From contig NZ_OU912926.1 in assembly GCF_918378365.1 (NCBI RefSeq), positions 1,984,001 through 2,048,000 of the forward strand: a stretch of DNA of 64,000 bases, given 5' to 3'. The position numbers were made by a program, and so were the translations under genes. How positions within the stretch are numbered: the stretch's first letter is position 1; every line of letters begins with the position of its first letter. This DNA comes from Candidatus Nitrotoga arctica (GTDB taxonomy: Bacteria; Pseudomonadota; Gammaproteobacteria; Burkholderiales; Gallionellaceae). Below are positions 22,002 through 32,015 of the stretch, piece by piece. A model generated the notes under the pieces. It had not been told where the DNA came from and searched no databases. It worked only from the letters and a program-made list of their open reading frames with translations.

Positions 22002-22518
22002 TATGCATTCTCCTTTGTATTTTTTAGTGCCGCCAAAAATCAGCTCTACCTACCCACTCCTTTGATTTTGCGTACAAGTTCCACATTGCAGCAGATTCAT
22101 GTGTGTTAAAAATAGGTGAGTAGTCCGTGCTTTTTCTCGCAGTCCATGCTGCTCATGGCTCCCTGGCGCACGGACATCCGTGCAGTCTCCGTGCTGGCCG
22201 TGCATCGTATATTTTTGCTTCAGAAGGGTGCCTTTTCCGTTCAACGATTAGCCAACATTATCAATTCCATTTTCTAATTTACATAACTCGGGATCTGGGC
22301 AGTTACGGCCGTAATCTCTGGCTTCCATGCTGTTCTGGAAGGTAGACATTTAATATAATTTGTAGTGATTCCGTCCTAAAATAAAGAATTTGCTTATATC
22401 AAATCTTTTGTTACTTTTTTATTATTTGTTTCGGAAATGCCATCGAGAGAAAGTGATATGGCCGAAAGGTTTCTTCTATACCGATCGGTAAGTTTTTTCT
22501 CAGCCTCGTTAGCAATTA
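22002..22518. other. Gene-free stretch
   Basis: No gene seen. Around 22130-22205 there are GC-rich blocks (CATGGCTCCCTGGCGCACGG) that can fold, but neither strand gives a coding frame or a recognisable RNA. Confidence 0.45.
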
Positions 22519-23604
22519 TTGATCCGGCAATAAATTGTTGAACTTAAGCTGCATACTTTACAGGAGCATGTTCAAAGTAGCTTTTTACACGCTCGGGTGA
22601 TTTCTGTAGCTTGCGCATGTGACTGGTGGTCACCTTGAGTAGTTGCCCCTTTGTTCGCGCAGGTGCCTTGGTCGTCACTGCCTGTTTGAGATCGGCATTC
22701 AGCATTTCATCTGGATTCAACTCAGGGCTGTAACTCGGCAGATAAAACAATTCAATCTCGTCCTGATGTTTCGCTAGCCATGCCTTAACCAGCTTGGCAT
22801 GGTGGACTCGCAAGTTATCCAGAATCAGGAATACCTTGCGCTTGGCATCTTTCACTAACCGCTTCATAAAAGCGATGAGCTGATCTGAATCCAACGCACC
22901 GTTCAGCACCATCCACCTGACCTTGCCTTGGTTCGTGACAGTAGAGATAAGTCCCACGTTCTCGCGTTTACTGTTGACCCGCACCACGGGTGTTTTTCCT
23001 TTGGGTGCGAAAGAACGTCCGCGCACGTCATCGCTGCGCAATCCAGTTTCATCTCCCCAGTGGATTTCAGCGCCTTCTACTTTAGCGCGTTCCGCAATCA
23101 CCGGATAACTGTTATCGAGCCATGCCTTCACCTCGACTGGACGTTGCTCGTAAGCTTTCTTTATCGGCTTTTGGGGGGTAAATCCCCAGCGCGCTAAATA
23201 CGTTCCAACAGTCCGGACAGGCAGCTTTATCTTGAACCGTTGACCGATCAATTCCATCACCGCCGTGCGACTCCACAGGGCGTAAGGCATCTTTATCTGG
23301 TCAGGGGTCTTGTCGCGAATAAGTTTCTGAACTTCGCTCTCCTGTTCAGCATTCAACCTTCGTCCCACTCCCGGGGAGCGCCCGCGCGGTTTTAATGCCA
23401 TCCCCGCCCAGCCACCCAGACAATATGACTTATGCGCAGCGATGACCGTGCCACGCGATAGTTCACATTCCCGCGCTACGTCCTTTACCAGCATCCCTTT
23501 TTCCCGAAGTCTGACTGCACGCCTGCGCCTTTCGGCTAATGCCTGCATCGAGAGTGTCCTTCCGTCTTGTCGTTCCATGCACAATCTGACTTGGCATCAT
23601 CAAT
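22519..23604 (-). mobile_element. IS630-family insertion sequence, type 2
   Basis: A relative of copies A and B with a different transposase. The left end begins TTGATCCGGCAA after a TA; the right end reads ATTGATGATGCC inward and is also next to TA, but its inverted repeat matches poorly, so the right boundary is approximate. A fragment related to this group lies at 33509-33641. Confidence 0.85.
22544..23584 (-). CDS. IS630-family DDE transposase, type 2
   Basis: A 346-aa protein with an N-terminal helix-turn-helix region (RAVRLREKGMLVKDVARECEL) and the DDE domain: Asp in HWGDETGL, Asp in LDNLRVHH, Glu in SPELNPDEMLNAD. The shared stretch LARWGFTPQKPIKKAYEQRP is identical to the other IS630 type. 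The frame is intact. Confidence 0.93.
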   Translation of the reverse strand: MCMERQDGRTLSMQALAERRRRAVRLREKGMLVKDVARECELSRGTVIAAHKSYCLGGWAGMALKPRGRSPGVGRRLNAEQESEVQKLIRDKTPDQIKMPYALWSRTAVMELIGQRFKIKLPVRTVGTYLARWGFTPQKPIKKAYEQRPVEVKAWLDNSYPVIAERAKVEGAEIHWGDETGLRSDDVRGRSFAPKGKTPVVRVNSKRENVGLISTVTNQGKVRWMVLNGALDSDQLIAFMKRLVKDAKRKVFLILDNLRVHHAKLVKAWLAKHQDEIELFYLPSYSPELNPDEMLNADLKQAVTTKAPARTKGQLLKVTTSHMRKLQKSPERVKSYFEHAPVKYAA

Positions 23605-23692
23605 TAAGTTCAATATTTAACTGCCGAGTCAATAACGTCGAGATCATGGCGTTTATAACTTTATCGGTACCAATAATTAAAGGAGATTCAAA

Positions 23693-24010
23693 ATGACAAG
23701 CGAAATTCTGAGAGATCCAGGTGATACATTTCCATGGAGTGTACTGAAGGATGGGACACGGGTACTTCAAATGCGTACAGCTATTTCAGGACTTATTACC
23801 CAAAATAATGAAATGGGTATTTGTATGGAAGGTTCAACACATCTTATTCATAATCCAAAAGGTATAACAAGACTCAAAGGGCAAGATGACGTCACGAAGG
23901 CGCTAAATAAGGCAAGCGGTACTAGGCAGAATGTCACCGTAATTGGATACCTCGTAGATGGTAAGTGTGAATATTTTGGGTGCATGACATTGCACCAATG
24001 GCTCCATTAA
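23693..24010 (+). CDS. Conserved-looking small protein, unknown function
   Basis: A 105-aa protein with a good ribosome site (AAAGGAGATTCAAAATG). It begins MTSEILRDPGDTFPW and contains a moderately hydrophobic centre but no signal peptide. A second copy of its N-terminal motif (FRDPGDTWP) follows immediately downstream in a truncated frame, so a paralogue once followed it. I do not recognise the family. Confidence 0.6.
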   Translation: MTSEILRDPGDTFPWSVLKDGTRVLQMRTAISGLITQNNEMGICMEGSTHLIHNPKGITRLKGQDDVTKALNKASGTRQNVTVIGYLVDGKCEYFGCMTLHQWLH

Positions 24011-24012
24011 AA

Positions 24013-24066
24013 CCATTCCGTGATCCAGGCGATACCTGGCCATTGCATTCCTTGATAGAAAAATAG
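24013..24066 (+). pseudogene. Truncated paralogue of the upstream gene
   Basis: Three bases after the stop of the previous gene, 17 codons read PFRDPGDTWPLHSLIEK and a stop, resembling LRDPGDTFPWSVLKDG at the start of the upstream protein. There is no start codon. It is either the remnant of a tandem copy or of an internal repeat. Confidence 0.55.
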
Positions 24067-24084
24067 GTTAACCCAGCGGTCAAA

Positions 24085-24165
24085 GGGGGATGTGCCACAA
24101 CCTTTAATCTGATAGAAACCCGAAAATTCGGTAACTGTCAGATCAGGTCTGAGCTAGTACAAATT
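24085..24165. repeat. Intergenic palindromic repeat, copy 2 (short)
   Basis: Keeps the palindromic end only: TTTAATCTGATAG, CTCGGTAA-like middle, CTGTCAGATCAGG, TAGTACAAATTA. It lies between the convergent ends of the gene stopping at 24010 (+) and the kinase stopping at 24214 (-). Confidence 0.8.
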
Positions 24166-24213
24166 ATTTAATTCTGTATGAGAGCGTATAAAACCTCTAA
24201 ATTGCTTTCTATT

Positions 24214-26634
24214 TTAAATAGACTTTTCTGTGAATCCGAACGCTTCATCGATCGCACACATAAACTCATTAAGTTCGATGGGTTTAGTAAGGTATCGAAA
24301 GAACCCCGCTTCCATAGCCTTCGCAATATCATGGAGTTGGACATTAGCGCTCAGGGCAATGATGGGAATATGTTTCGTTAACGGATCTCTACGTAAAATT
24401 CTTAGAGCATCAATACCACTGATTCCTGGCAGATTAATATCCATCAATATTACATCCGGTAAGTGGGCTCCTGCCAGTTCGATTCCGACATTGCCGTTCA
24501 TTGCGCTCAACAGGCGAATATCGGGGCGACCTTCAATGATATGCTCAACCAGCGCCAAGTTAGCGGGGTTGTCTTCAACATAGAGCAGAGTGCGCTGTTT
24601 AGAATGATCGTAAACCTTTGTTACATGTGTTATGGATTCGTTGGGAACCTCTGTAAGCTGCAACTCTTCTGCCAGAGCCAGATCAAACCAGAACACGCTT
24701 CCCGCCCCTACAGTGCTTTCCACACCGATATTGCCACCCATCTGTTCTATTAATTTCTTGGACACCACCAAGCCGATGCCTGTTCCTTCGACCGAACTGG
24801 ATTCTTGTCCGAGACGATTAAATGGCTGGAACAGTTGTGCAAGTTTTTCCGGAAATAATCCTTCGCCGGTATCCTTGATGCTGATGCGAACCTGCTTTAG
24901 GGCATTTGCGTTGCATGTCACCTCAACTGTTCCATGCTCGCAGTTATATTTAATCGCATTGGACAGTAGATTAATCAAAACTTGCTTTACACGAGTGCGG
25001 TCGGCATAGACAAACAGTGAATGGTCAAGTTGTGGAAAATTCAATTGGATGTCACGCAGTTTCGCTTGCGGTTCCATCATGGTTTTGCATTCGAGCAGAA
25101 TTTCTTGCAGCGACATGTGCTCTGGTGACAACGACACCTTGCCGGACTCGATCAATGCAAGGTCAAGGATTTCGTTGATCAAGTCTAACAAATACCATCC
25201 ACCACGAAGAATTTCTTTAAGCCTGATCATTTGAGTGGGAGTTGGCGCGGGTGAACCATGCTCCAATAATTGGGCGAAACCGAGGATGGCATTGAGCGGG
25301 GTGCGTAGCTCATGGCTCATGCTGGAAATAAATTCCGATTTTGCACGATTCGCTTTTTCTGCGGCAATTCGGGCATTACTTAGTTCCGTAATGTCGATGT
25401 CTGCTCCGACATAATGGGTGACCGCTCCGTCGTCCCCTTGGACAGCGGAGATGGTCAGCCATTTGGGATATAACTCACCATTTTTGCGACTACCCCAAAC
25501 TTCCCCATGCCATGTTCCAGTCAGCTGGATAGTCTCCCACATCGCATCGTAAAAATCAGCATCGTATAGGTCAGACTGGAATAGTTTTGGAGTCTGACCT
25601 ATGACTTCTTCGGCTGTATAACCAGTAGTCTTTGTAAATGCCTTGTTGACTCGCAACACTACCCCGTTGGCATCGGTGATCATCAAACTTTCTTGTGATT
25701 CAAAAGCGACGGCAGCGATGCGAAGCGCTTCTTCGGCTTGCTTGCGCTCAATCTCATTGGCTTGCAACTTGTTTTGCATTTTTGACAGGCCAGCAACTAC
25801 GCTGTTCTCCATGCCGACTTTAATCGTGCTGCTGATAGAAAAGTCACCACGACCGATTCTAGTTATTTGTGTTTGTACTTCGTCAGCAGAACCACCCAGC
25901 GTTGCTCGCAAGGACACATAAGCTCGCCAGAGCATGAAGGTAACGAAAAGTGTGACCACAATTAATATAAGCCGAGATATAAAGGCAATGTATTCAGCTT
26001 CATGGACTGCATCTACAGTTCTCTTTTCTACCAAAAGATAAACCTCGTTGATGGGCTTCATGATCTTTGCCTTGGCCTTGTGATAATTTTCATCACTTAT
26101 CATTTGGCGTGCTGTGGTGTGACGATCTTCTGCGTCCGGGCCGGTGGACTCAGCTAGTTTCATAGCGACGAATTCCACTGTAGCCAAAAGATCTGAATTT
26201 GTCTTAGCTTCATTCAGCTTGCCAATCTCTTCCTCGGTCAAACCGGACTGACGCATTAAATCCAGAAAGGGAATCCCTGGTCCATTTTCTATGGGTGCAG
26301 ATATCGCATTGGCCAATACCATATCCCAGTAAACATTAAAATATCCCTCCGGTCGAAACATTTTGCCGTTTCGGATATCAAGTATGTTCTGATAGTATTT
26401 CTTGTAGCGGAGATTGGGATTCATTACGTAGATTCTAGCCATCAGGGACAAATCATCTGTTGATTGGCGCATTTGATCTGTCAAATGAAATGACATTAAC
26501 CGCTGTTCGTTCGCACGATCAATTTTATTTACGGAATTGACATAGAAATTGAAAGTAATAAAAAGCGCAACGAAGGCGGCTATCGTCAGCGCTATCTTCG
26601 AAGTTAACTTGCTGGGATTTATTTTTGAAACCAT
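24214..26634 (-). CDS. Hybrid sensor histidine kinase
   Basis: An 806-aa inner-membrane kinase. Order: membrane helix (about 13-31), periplasmic sensor region of about 185 residues with helical character, second membrane helix (about 219-237), linker, PAS domain (about 303-418, with GYTAEEVIGQ), HisKA with the phospho-acceptor His441 (SSMSHELRTPLN), HATPase with N box (NLLSNAIKYN), G1 (DTGEGL) and G2 (GTGIGLVVSK), then a receiver domain with Asp732 (VILMDINLPG) and the Lys of LTKPI. No output domain or partner regulator is adjacent, so phosphotransfer to an unlinked protein is likely. It is the largest intact gene of the accessory half. Confidence 0.95.
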   Translation of the reverse strand: MVSKINPSKLTSKIALTIAAFVALFITFNFYVNSVNKIDRANEQRLMSFHLTDQMRQSTDDLSLMARIYVMNPNLRYKKYYQNILDIRNGKMFRPEGYFNVYWDMVLANAISAPIENGPGIPFLDLMRQSGLTEEEIGKLNEAKTNSDLLATVEFVAMKLAESTGPDAEDRHTTARQMISDENYHKAKAKIMKPINEVYLLVEKRTVDAVHEAEYIAFISRLILIVVTLFVTFMLWRAYVSLRATLGGSADEVQTQITRIGRGDFSISSTIKVGMENSVVAGLSKMQNKLQANEIERKQAEEALRIAAVAFESQESLMITDANGVVLRVNKAFTKTTGYTAEEVIGQTPKLFQSDLYDADFYDAMWETIQLTGTWHGEVWGSRKNGELYPKWLTISAVQGDDGAVTHYVGADIDITELSNARIAAEKANRAKSEFISSMSHELRTPLNAILGFAQLLEHGSPAPTPTQMIRLKEILRGGWYLLDLINEILDLALIESGKVSLSPEHMSLQEILLECKTMMEPQAKLRDIQLNFPQLDHSLFVYADRTRVKQVLINLLSNAIKYNCEHGTVEVTCNANALKQVRISIKDTGEGLFPEKLAQLFQPFNRLGQESSSVEGTGIGLVVSKKLIEQMGGNIGVESTVGAGSVFWFDLALAEELQLTEVPNESITHVTKVYDHSKQRTLLYVEDNPANLALVEHIIEGRPDIRLLSAMNGNVGIELAGAHLPDVILMDINLPGISGIDALRILRRDPLTKHIPIIALSANVQLHDIAKAMEAGFFRYLTKPIELNEFMCAIDEAFGFTEKSI

Positions 26635-27070
26635 TTTCAGTCTCTCACTCGCTTCACTTAGGGAACGATACTTGACTGCTAAATGATTTGGGTTAATTAG
26701 CAGAAGTCTTGAATTATATAAAAGTTAATGCTAAATCAAATATATGAAATTGTGTTGATTTTTACTGTGTACCGCTATGTTCTCGTGCAGTCGATTATGA
26801 TTGATGCAAAAAATAAGACAGCTCTCTTATAAATTTAAAGAATAGACTGGAGGATAATAAATCTATTTAAGCAACCAAAAGGACATCTAATTGCTGCATG
26901 GAAGCAATACGGTCGCTAGAAAGCAATTGGCAAGATTCCGTAAGTCTCGCTCATTACGGGGCTCCTCACCATTGGGAGGATCTGGATCAAAGTAGCTCTG
27001 GCCCCTCGGGAGGGTCAAATTTAACATATAAATAAAATAGTTCTACTTTACTTCATTCATACATCTTTCC
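26635..27070. other. Gene-free stretch upstream of the kinase
   Basis: No coding region seen. It holds the promoter region of the kinase on the minus strand. Small GC-rich palindromic blocks around 26950-27010 (GGGGCTCC, GGAGGATC, CCCCTCGGGAGGG) precede the terminator at 27071 and could belong to a small RNA. Confidence 0.4.
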
Positions 27071-27094
27071 AAACCCGCTAGGGTGGGTTTTTCG
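27071..27094 (+). terminator. Intrinsic terminator without an obvious gene
   Basis: AAACCCGC and GTGGGTTT form a stem followed by TTTTTCG. No plus-strand gene ends upstream of it within 1 kb, so it may terminate a small RNA. Confidence 0.55.
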
Positions 27095-27174
27095 TTATAA
27101 AATACATAAATGATGAATGTTAAATTGCGATATTATTTCCCTTCCGCAACGTCAATATTTAGGGAGGAGACATC

Positions 27175-27459
27175 ATGACCGCGCAAACAGCTGTTTTACA
27201 GCTGGCTGATCTCATAAAGAAATCAATACAGGCAAACTTAGAAGTTACGAGTGTGCTAAATGAGCACCGCATTAAATTTCAACACGCCCACGAAAGAAAT
27301 AATTTATTATTTATAGCTGCATTTAGAGAAATTTATCGCCTTGATCCAGAATCAAAGCTGCGCGTTCAACAACTCATGGATGGCATTCTTATTGATATGA
27401 ATGATGAGTTTGCTGCTAAAACGGTTATAGAAGCACAAGAATTATTGAAGTCCTGCTAA
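27175..27459 (+). CDS. Small helical protein, unknown function
   Basis: A 94-aa, probably cytoplasmic helical protein with a strong ribosome site (GGGAGGAGACATC before ATG). There is no signal peptide or membrane helix. The body has regularly spaced hydrophobic residues (LADLIKKSIQANLEVTSVL, NLLFIAAFREIYRL). Not recognised. Its 3' end faces the rnk gene, with the third copy of the intergenic palindromic repeat between them. Confidence 0.6.
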   Translation: MTAQTAVLQLADLIKKSIQANLEVTSVLNEHRIKFQHAHERNNLLFIAAFREIYRLDPESKLRVQQLMDGILIDMNDEFAAKTVIEAQELLKSC

Positions 27460-27699
27460 CAAATTTTTGATTCTTGAACTAAGACATTGTTTGTCGCATT
27501 ATTTTATTTCATTAGTTATTTTTTAGAGTTAAGTCCAGCTCTTCATTCCTAACTGAAGGCCGTTAATTGCAAGCTGTAAACGACTAAAACACCGATTACA
27601 GCAGCTGACCTGCTGAACGATAAAGTACTGCTATTTTATACAAGCCACAACCTGCCTATGCTGCGTGTCTTAACAGATCGCGATAGAACTCTCATCAGG

Positions 27700-27842
27700 G
27701 CAAGGTTTGTAATGGCAGAAAGCCGTTGGGAACGTTACTCATTGGGAAACAGGTGCAGAGTGGAAAAAATCTAAGCCCAATTTAATCTGACAGACACCCG
27801 AAAAACTCGGTAACTGTCAGATCAGGTTTGAGCTAGTACACC
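27700..27842. repeat. Intergenic palindromic repeat, copy 3
   Basis: Full-length relative of copy 1: TTTGTAATGGCAG, GCCGTTGGG, TTGGGAAAC, AAAAAATCTAAG, then ATCTGACAG and CTGTCAGAT arms, ending CTAGTACA. Again it lies between convergent genes (stops at 27459 on plus and 27864 on minus). Confidence 0.82.
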
Positions 27843-27863
27843 TAATATCGATATACTTGAACA

Positions 27864-28277
27864 TCACTTTGTATATTCGCCGGACCTTTCTGGTTGGTAA
27901 CTAACATCAAGCACCCGTACTTTTATTGTATTGCCTCCGGGTACCGGCCATTCCATCTGCTGACCGACCGCTAGCCCCAGCAGAGCGCTACCGACCGGCG
28001 CCAATACGGAAATCCGACTGGGCTTCCCCAACGCATTCTCGGGATATGATAGGGTCAGTTCGAACGTCTTTCCCGTCGGCTCAATAATAAAGCGAATGGT
28101 TGAGTTCATGGTTACAACGGTCGCCGGGATATTCTCCGGCGCAATTACCATCGCACGATCTAATTCATATCGCAGATTGTCCAATTCGGGCTGCGAATCT
28201 TTCGGCAGCGCATCTATTAAATGGTTGAGCCGCGCTAGATCCAAGCTCGAAACGGTGATATTGGGAGGATCGATCAC
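27864..28277 (-). CDS. rnk: Regulator of nucleoside diphosphate kinase (Rnk-type GreA/GreB C-terminal domain)
   Basis: A 137-aa protein. The N-terminal part (about 5-45) forms a short helical region (LARLNHLIDALPKDSQPELDNLRYELDRA); the C-terminal part is the FKBP-like GreA/GreB domain (VTMNSTIRFI, FELTLSYPENA, ISVLAPVGSALLGLAVGQQMEWPVPGG). Rnk binds RNA polymerase in E. coli and influences nucleotide pools. The start is a GTG with AAGGAAA upstream. A decayed second copy lies at 42709-43118, and both have the same structured leader on the minus strand, which suggests attenuation control. Confidence 0.88.
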   Translation of the reverse strand: MIDPPNITVSSLDLARLNHLIDALPKDSQPELDNLRYELDRAMVIAPENIPATVVTMNSTIRFIIEPTGKTFELTLSYPENALGKPSRISVLAPVGSALLGLAVGQQMEWPVPGGNTIKVRVLDVSYQPERSGEYTK

Positions 28278-28627
28278 AATATATTTTCCTTATTTACTTA
28301 TTCTCGATTGATTTAATTGTTTATGAACATGGTAAGTTTCTATGAGGTGGCAATTATGGGTGACTGGGAACATGAATTGTTCCAATTTAATATCCCACAT
28401 AGCCAAGCTACACCCTCATTAAAAAAACTAAAGACGCTTTAAACCCAGTCAAGGTAATCCAAGGTAATCATTGAGGCGCTATTCAACACACATCAAAGGT
28501 AGATCGTGTAGGAAGAACGCCTCGATTTCAATCGAACCGAAGCATGGTAATGTTGCGCTATAAATAAACGCTACGGTGCTAGGATTAAATTAGTAAGCCC
28601 AAAACGATTACGGCAGTTCAATAAATC

Positions 28628-28780
28628 AAAAAAATCCCCTGAACCTAATAAGAGCAGGGGGAAAACCTTAACCAATGGGATAAGTTAAGGCTTCACGTTC
28701 AGGGAGGTGAAACGTGGGATAGCTTGCGCTATACAGACAATATAGATAAGAAAATGCTGAAATAGTTCCATAGGATTGGA
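28628..28780 (-). ncRNA. Structured leader or small RNA upstream of rnk, copy 1
   Basis: On the minus strand, in order: a TATAG hairpin, ATAGC/GCTAT, an AACGTG/CACGTT hairpin, GTTAAGG/CCTTAAC and finally CCCCTG/CAGGGG followed by A and seven T, an intrinsic terminator. A related copy lies upstream of the second rnk at 43399-43545. Between copies the outer pair of the fourth hairpin changes from C-G to T-A, a compensatory change, while loops vary. It lies 350 nt upstream of the rnk start, so it may be a transcription attenuator. Attenuating leaders upstream of rnk have been described in other proteobacteria (from memory, not checked). Confidence 0.65.
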
Positions 28781-28883
28781 TCGGAAGAGAGCAGCCTACA
28801 AATCTACAACGTAAAATCGGGAGAACTCTCAGTATTGATGGATACGCGGTATAGTGGAATGGGTATTACACTACATATAATCT

Positions 28884-28908
28884 AAAAACCTCCGACTTTG
28901 CCGGAGGT
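28884..28908 (-). terminator. Intrinsic terminator of the 54-aa exported protein
   Basis: ACCTCCG/CGGAGGT stem with a 7-base loop followed on the minus strand by a T-run, 8 bases after the stop codon. Confidence 0.85.
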
Positions 28909-28915
28909 CACCTAA

Positions 28916-29080
28916 CTATTTTTTCAAGCCGATGATACAAGCCCGGGTTTTGTCTTTGTCACCAGCATATGTCTTTTGGCAGTCTGCTGCCGATTGAGGG
29001 GTACCACTTGCAAATGACGGCAAAGTAACAACAGATACCAAAGCAAAAGCAAAAGTTAGCATATTCATTAAATTTTTCAT
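28916..29080 (-). CDS. Very small exported protein (54 aa), unknown function
   Basis: An ATG at 29080 with AGGAAATCAATTA upstream opens 54 codons: a signal peptide (MKNLMNMLTFAFALVSVVTL, cleavage near SFAS) and a mature part of about 30 residues with two cysteines (AADCQKTY and RACIIGLKK), which could form one disulfide. A strong terminator directly follows, so this is a complete transcription unit. Not recognised; a secreted peptide is plausible. Confidence 0.8.
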   Translation of the reverse strand: MKNLMNMLTFAFALVSVVTLPSFASGTPQSAADCQKTYAGDKDKTRACIIGLKK

Positions 29081-29514
29081 TAATTGATTTCCTAATATAG
29101 TTAATTGAAAGCTGACCTTATGCCAGTGCTTTTAAATAAGCAAAACATATGCCAGTCTTTAATAAAAATTAAAAAGCAGTCACTTAGATAGATCATAGAT
29201 ATTATTATTGAATAATAATGTCACTTTTTGAGGACATTATTTACTATTGATATTTAACCTATTAACTTCAATACTAAATATTAGTAGTCAATTAGAGACA
29301 ATTAGAATATTCACCGGCTTGTCTTCTTTTGGCGGGGCAAGTATCGAACTAATCAGATAGAAGGGCTGGAGGTTATTGCAGCTATTGGGGCATTCCTGTG
29401 CATATGGATTGCAGCCTATTTTTTAATATACAAAATATCTGACTGTAACGTAAGTTGCCGAAGAAATAACACTAGCCGCAAAAGATTCATTTCGTTGGTA
29501 GCCAACCTTCCCGC
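29081..29514. other. Gene-free stretch
   Basis: No gene visible; AT-rich sequence between the small exported protein and repeat R6. Confidence 0.45.
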
Positions 29515-29762
29515 TCAACTAAAAATCAAATTTGCCGATAAAGTAGTCAAGGCAATTTATTGATGTGATCTCCAAGACGACACTCAAGAATGATATCTAA
29601 CAAGATATCCAACTCATTATCGGATAGCGACTGGAAAATTCTAAGCTGGTACACCCTCACAGGTTTAGGTTAATGATTTAGATAATAAAAAAGCCCTGCA
29701 TTACTGCAAGGCTCTATATCTGGCTCCCCGGCCTGGACTCGAACTAGGGACCTGCGGATTAG
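29515..29762 (-). repeat. tRNA-Asn-tail repeat, copy R6
   Basis: Contains CTCAACTAAAAATCAAATTTGCCG, the terminator hairpin (29690-29715) and a tRNA-Asn tail (29721-29760) that stops at GGATT, inside the anticodon stem, with some base changes in the T arm. The shared sequence ends at the next base. Confidence 0.83.
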
Positions 29763-29940
29763 GAGAGGCTAAAACCTAAGTGTTGTGCCAGACGGAGAGT
29801 TTGCGAAACTGGAAACACTTCAGCCTATAAAGGGTGATCAGAGTTGACAGAACAGCAAGGATGAAAAAGCTTCCGCATTAGAATAACAGTTATATGAGAA
29901 GTACATACAGTACATATAAGCGTCATCTAAGGGAGATAAA

Positions 29941-32013
29941 ATGAATTTCGAGCAACCAAAACCTGACTCAAAAAAATATTCTGATCTGATTAATGAAATA
30001 CAGAAAGGCATTATCAAGATTCCAAAATTTCAACGCGATTTTGTTTGGAGTATTGATAAAACAGCAAATTTGTTAGACAGTATTCTCAAAGGCTACCCAA
30101 TTGGTACGTTTATTCTTTGGCAAACCAATGAGCGTATTAATGATATAAAAAATGTAGGAAACCTAAATATCCCCGAAACACCTGATGGCACAAAAGTGCA
30201 ATATGTACTTGATGGTCAGCAACGTATTACCTCGCTTTTTGCTGCGTATTTAGGTGCGCAAATCCAAAAATCAGGTGAAAAGAAAGTAACAGATTATAAA
30301 AACATTTATGTGAATCTTGATATAGATTTTAGTAAAAATGAAGATCAAATAATTTCTGCAGAACCAACTGGACTGAAATTCATATCGCTATGTGATGTAC
30401 TAAACTTTAGTTACAAAAAAGCAAGAGAGCTATCAGTTAGGTTTACTCCAGCAGAACTAGAAACTATAGATGAATATTCAACAGCATTCAAAACCTATGA
30501 ATTTTCCACCGTAGTTCTAAGAAAAGAGGATATTGATTCTGCAATTGAGGTTTTTACAAGAATAAATATTGGTGGTTAGACACTTACGCTTTTCGAGATT
30601 ATGTCAGCCAAAACTTATGACGAGGGACAGTGCTTCGATATGCAAGTTAAGTGGGATGACTTTATCAAGGAACTTAAAGACATTAAGTACGAAGGTGTAT
30701 CCAGCACAGTCATATTAAATTTACTTTCTCTTATTTTAAGTCGCACCAAGGAGTGCAAACGAAAAACAATCCTGTCATTAGGTAAGCAGGAAGTTATCGA
30801 CAATTGGAATGCTGCTATTTCCGCACTAAAGGACAGTATCGACTATTTCAGAACTACGTATCGCATTCCAGTTTCTCAATTATTGCCATATGACTCTCTT
30901 TTAGTGCCATTTGCTTATTTTTTCCATTTTAATAATGAAAAACCAAGAGCTGACCAACGCAAGTATTTGGAAGAGTTTTTTTGGCGAATGTCATTGTCAT
31001 CTCGCTATTCCAGCTCGACGGAGTCCAAATTGGCACAGGATATTAAACGGATTGATATGATTTTGAAAAATAAACGTCCAGACTTTAATGATATTAAAGT
31101 TTATCTAGATTCTCCGCAGTCATTAATTGATACCAACTTCAGTGCTGGTAACAGTTATTGTAAGGCAATTCTGTGCTTACTGGTCTACCACGAACCAAAA
31201 GATTTTCAGGATAACGGAAAAGTTATTCTGGACAATTCCTGGCTGAAAGTTGCTAGTAGTAAAAATTATCATCATTTTTTCCCAAAGCATACTTAAAGAG
31301 TAAATCAGTTCTTGATAGCAATAGCCTGGTAAATATCACTTTCGTAAGTGATCATCTTAATAAATACAAAATTGGAGCGAAGTCACCATCTAGTTATATT
31401 GGTGATTTTCGGGATGAAAACAGCAATATAAATAAAGCACTCGACTCTCATTTAATTGATATAAATGGCTTTGGAATAGAAAGTAACGATTACGATACAT
31501 TTCTGCAGGCGAGAGGCAGTCGCATTTACAACGAATTAAAATCACGAATTGACTTGAACCATAAAGAGCCTTTCAACGAGGCCATCAAGGAACTCATTCT
31601 GGCAGGTGAAAGTGACTCGATCGAATTTAAATCAACCCTCCGATATGACTTGCGGGAAAAAGGGATCAACAAGAAGTTGGAGTATGTCATTGCAAAAACC
31701 CTGTCCGCTTTTATGAACAGTGAAGGTGGACATTTGTTTATAGGCATAGATGATAACCAAAATGCATTAGGGCTTGATAACGACATTGAAACGTTAAGTA
31801 ATAAAAGCATTGATGGCTTTGAGTTACAGGTTATTGAAGTGATAAAAAAATATATTGGTAGCGAATACAGTTCTCACATCAAAATTACATTCCCCGTTTT
31901 CGATGAAACTAGAATTTGTCATGTAAAAACTTCAAAAAGCAGTAAGCCTATATTTATCAGACACGGTGAAAATGAAGAATTTTTCGTGCGCATAGGATGC
32001 TCGTCGCAGCCAT
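29941..32013 (+). pseudogene. GmrSD-like DUF262-DUF1524-AlbA fusion, broken three times
   Basis: The N-terminal DUF262 domain has IKIPKFQRDFVWS, YPIGTFILWQ and the nucleotide-site motif VLDGQQRITSLF. An in-frame TAG at 30577 replaces the residue after NIGG. A DUF1524 His-Me-finger motif (NYHHFFPKAYLKSKS) is crossed by a one-base deletion near 31289. Beyond it the frame runs into an AlbA_2 (Schlafen-like) domain: DSIEFKSTLRYDL, KTLSAFMNSEGGHLFIGID. IS630 copy C ends the gene at 32013. GmrSD enzymes are type IV restriction systems that cut modified DNA; the added AlbA_2 domain is unusual. Start at 29941 has GGGAG upstream. Confidence 0.87.
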
Positions 32014-32015
32014 TA

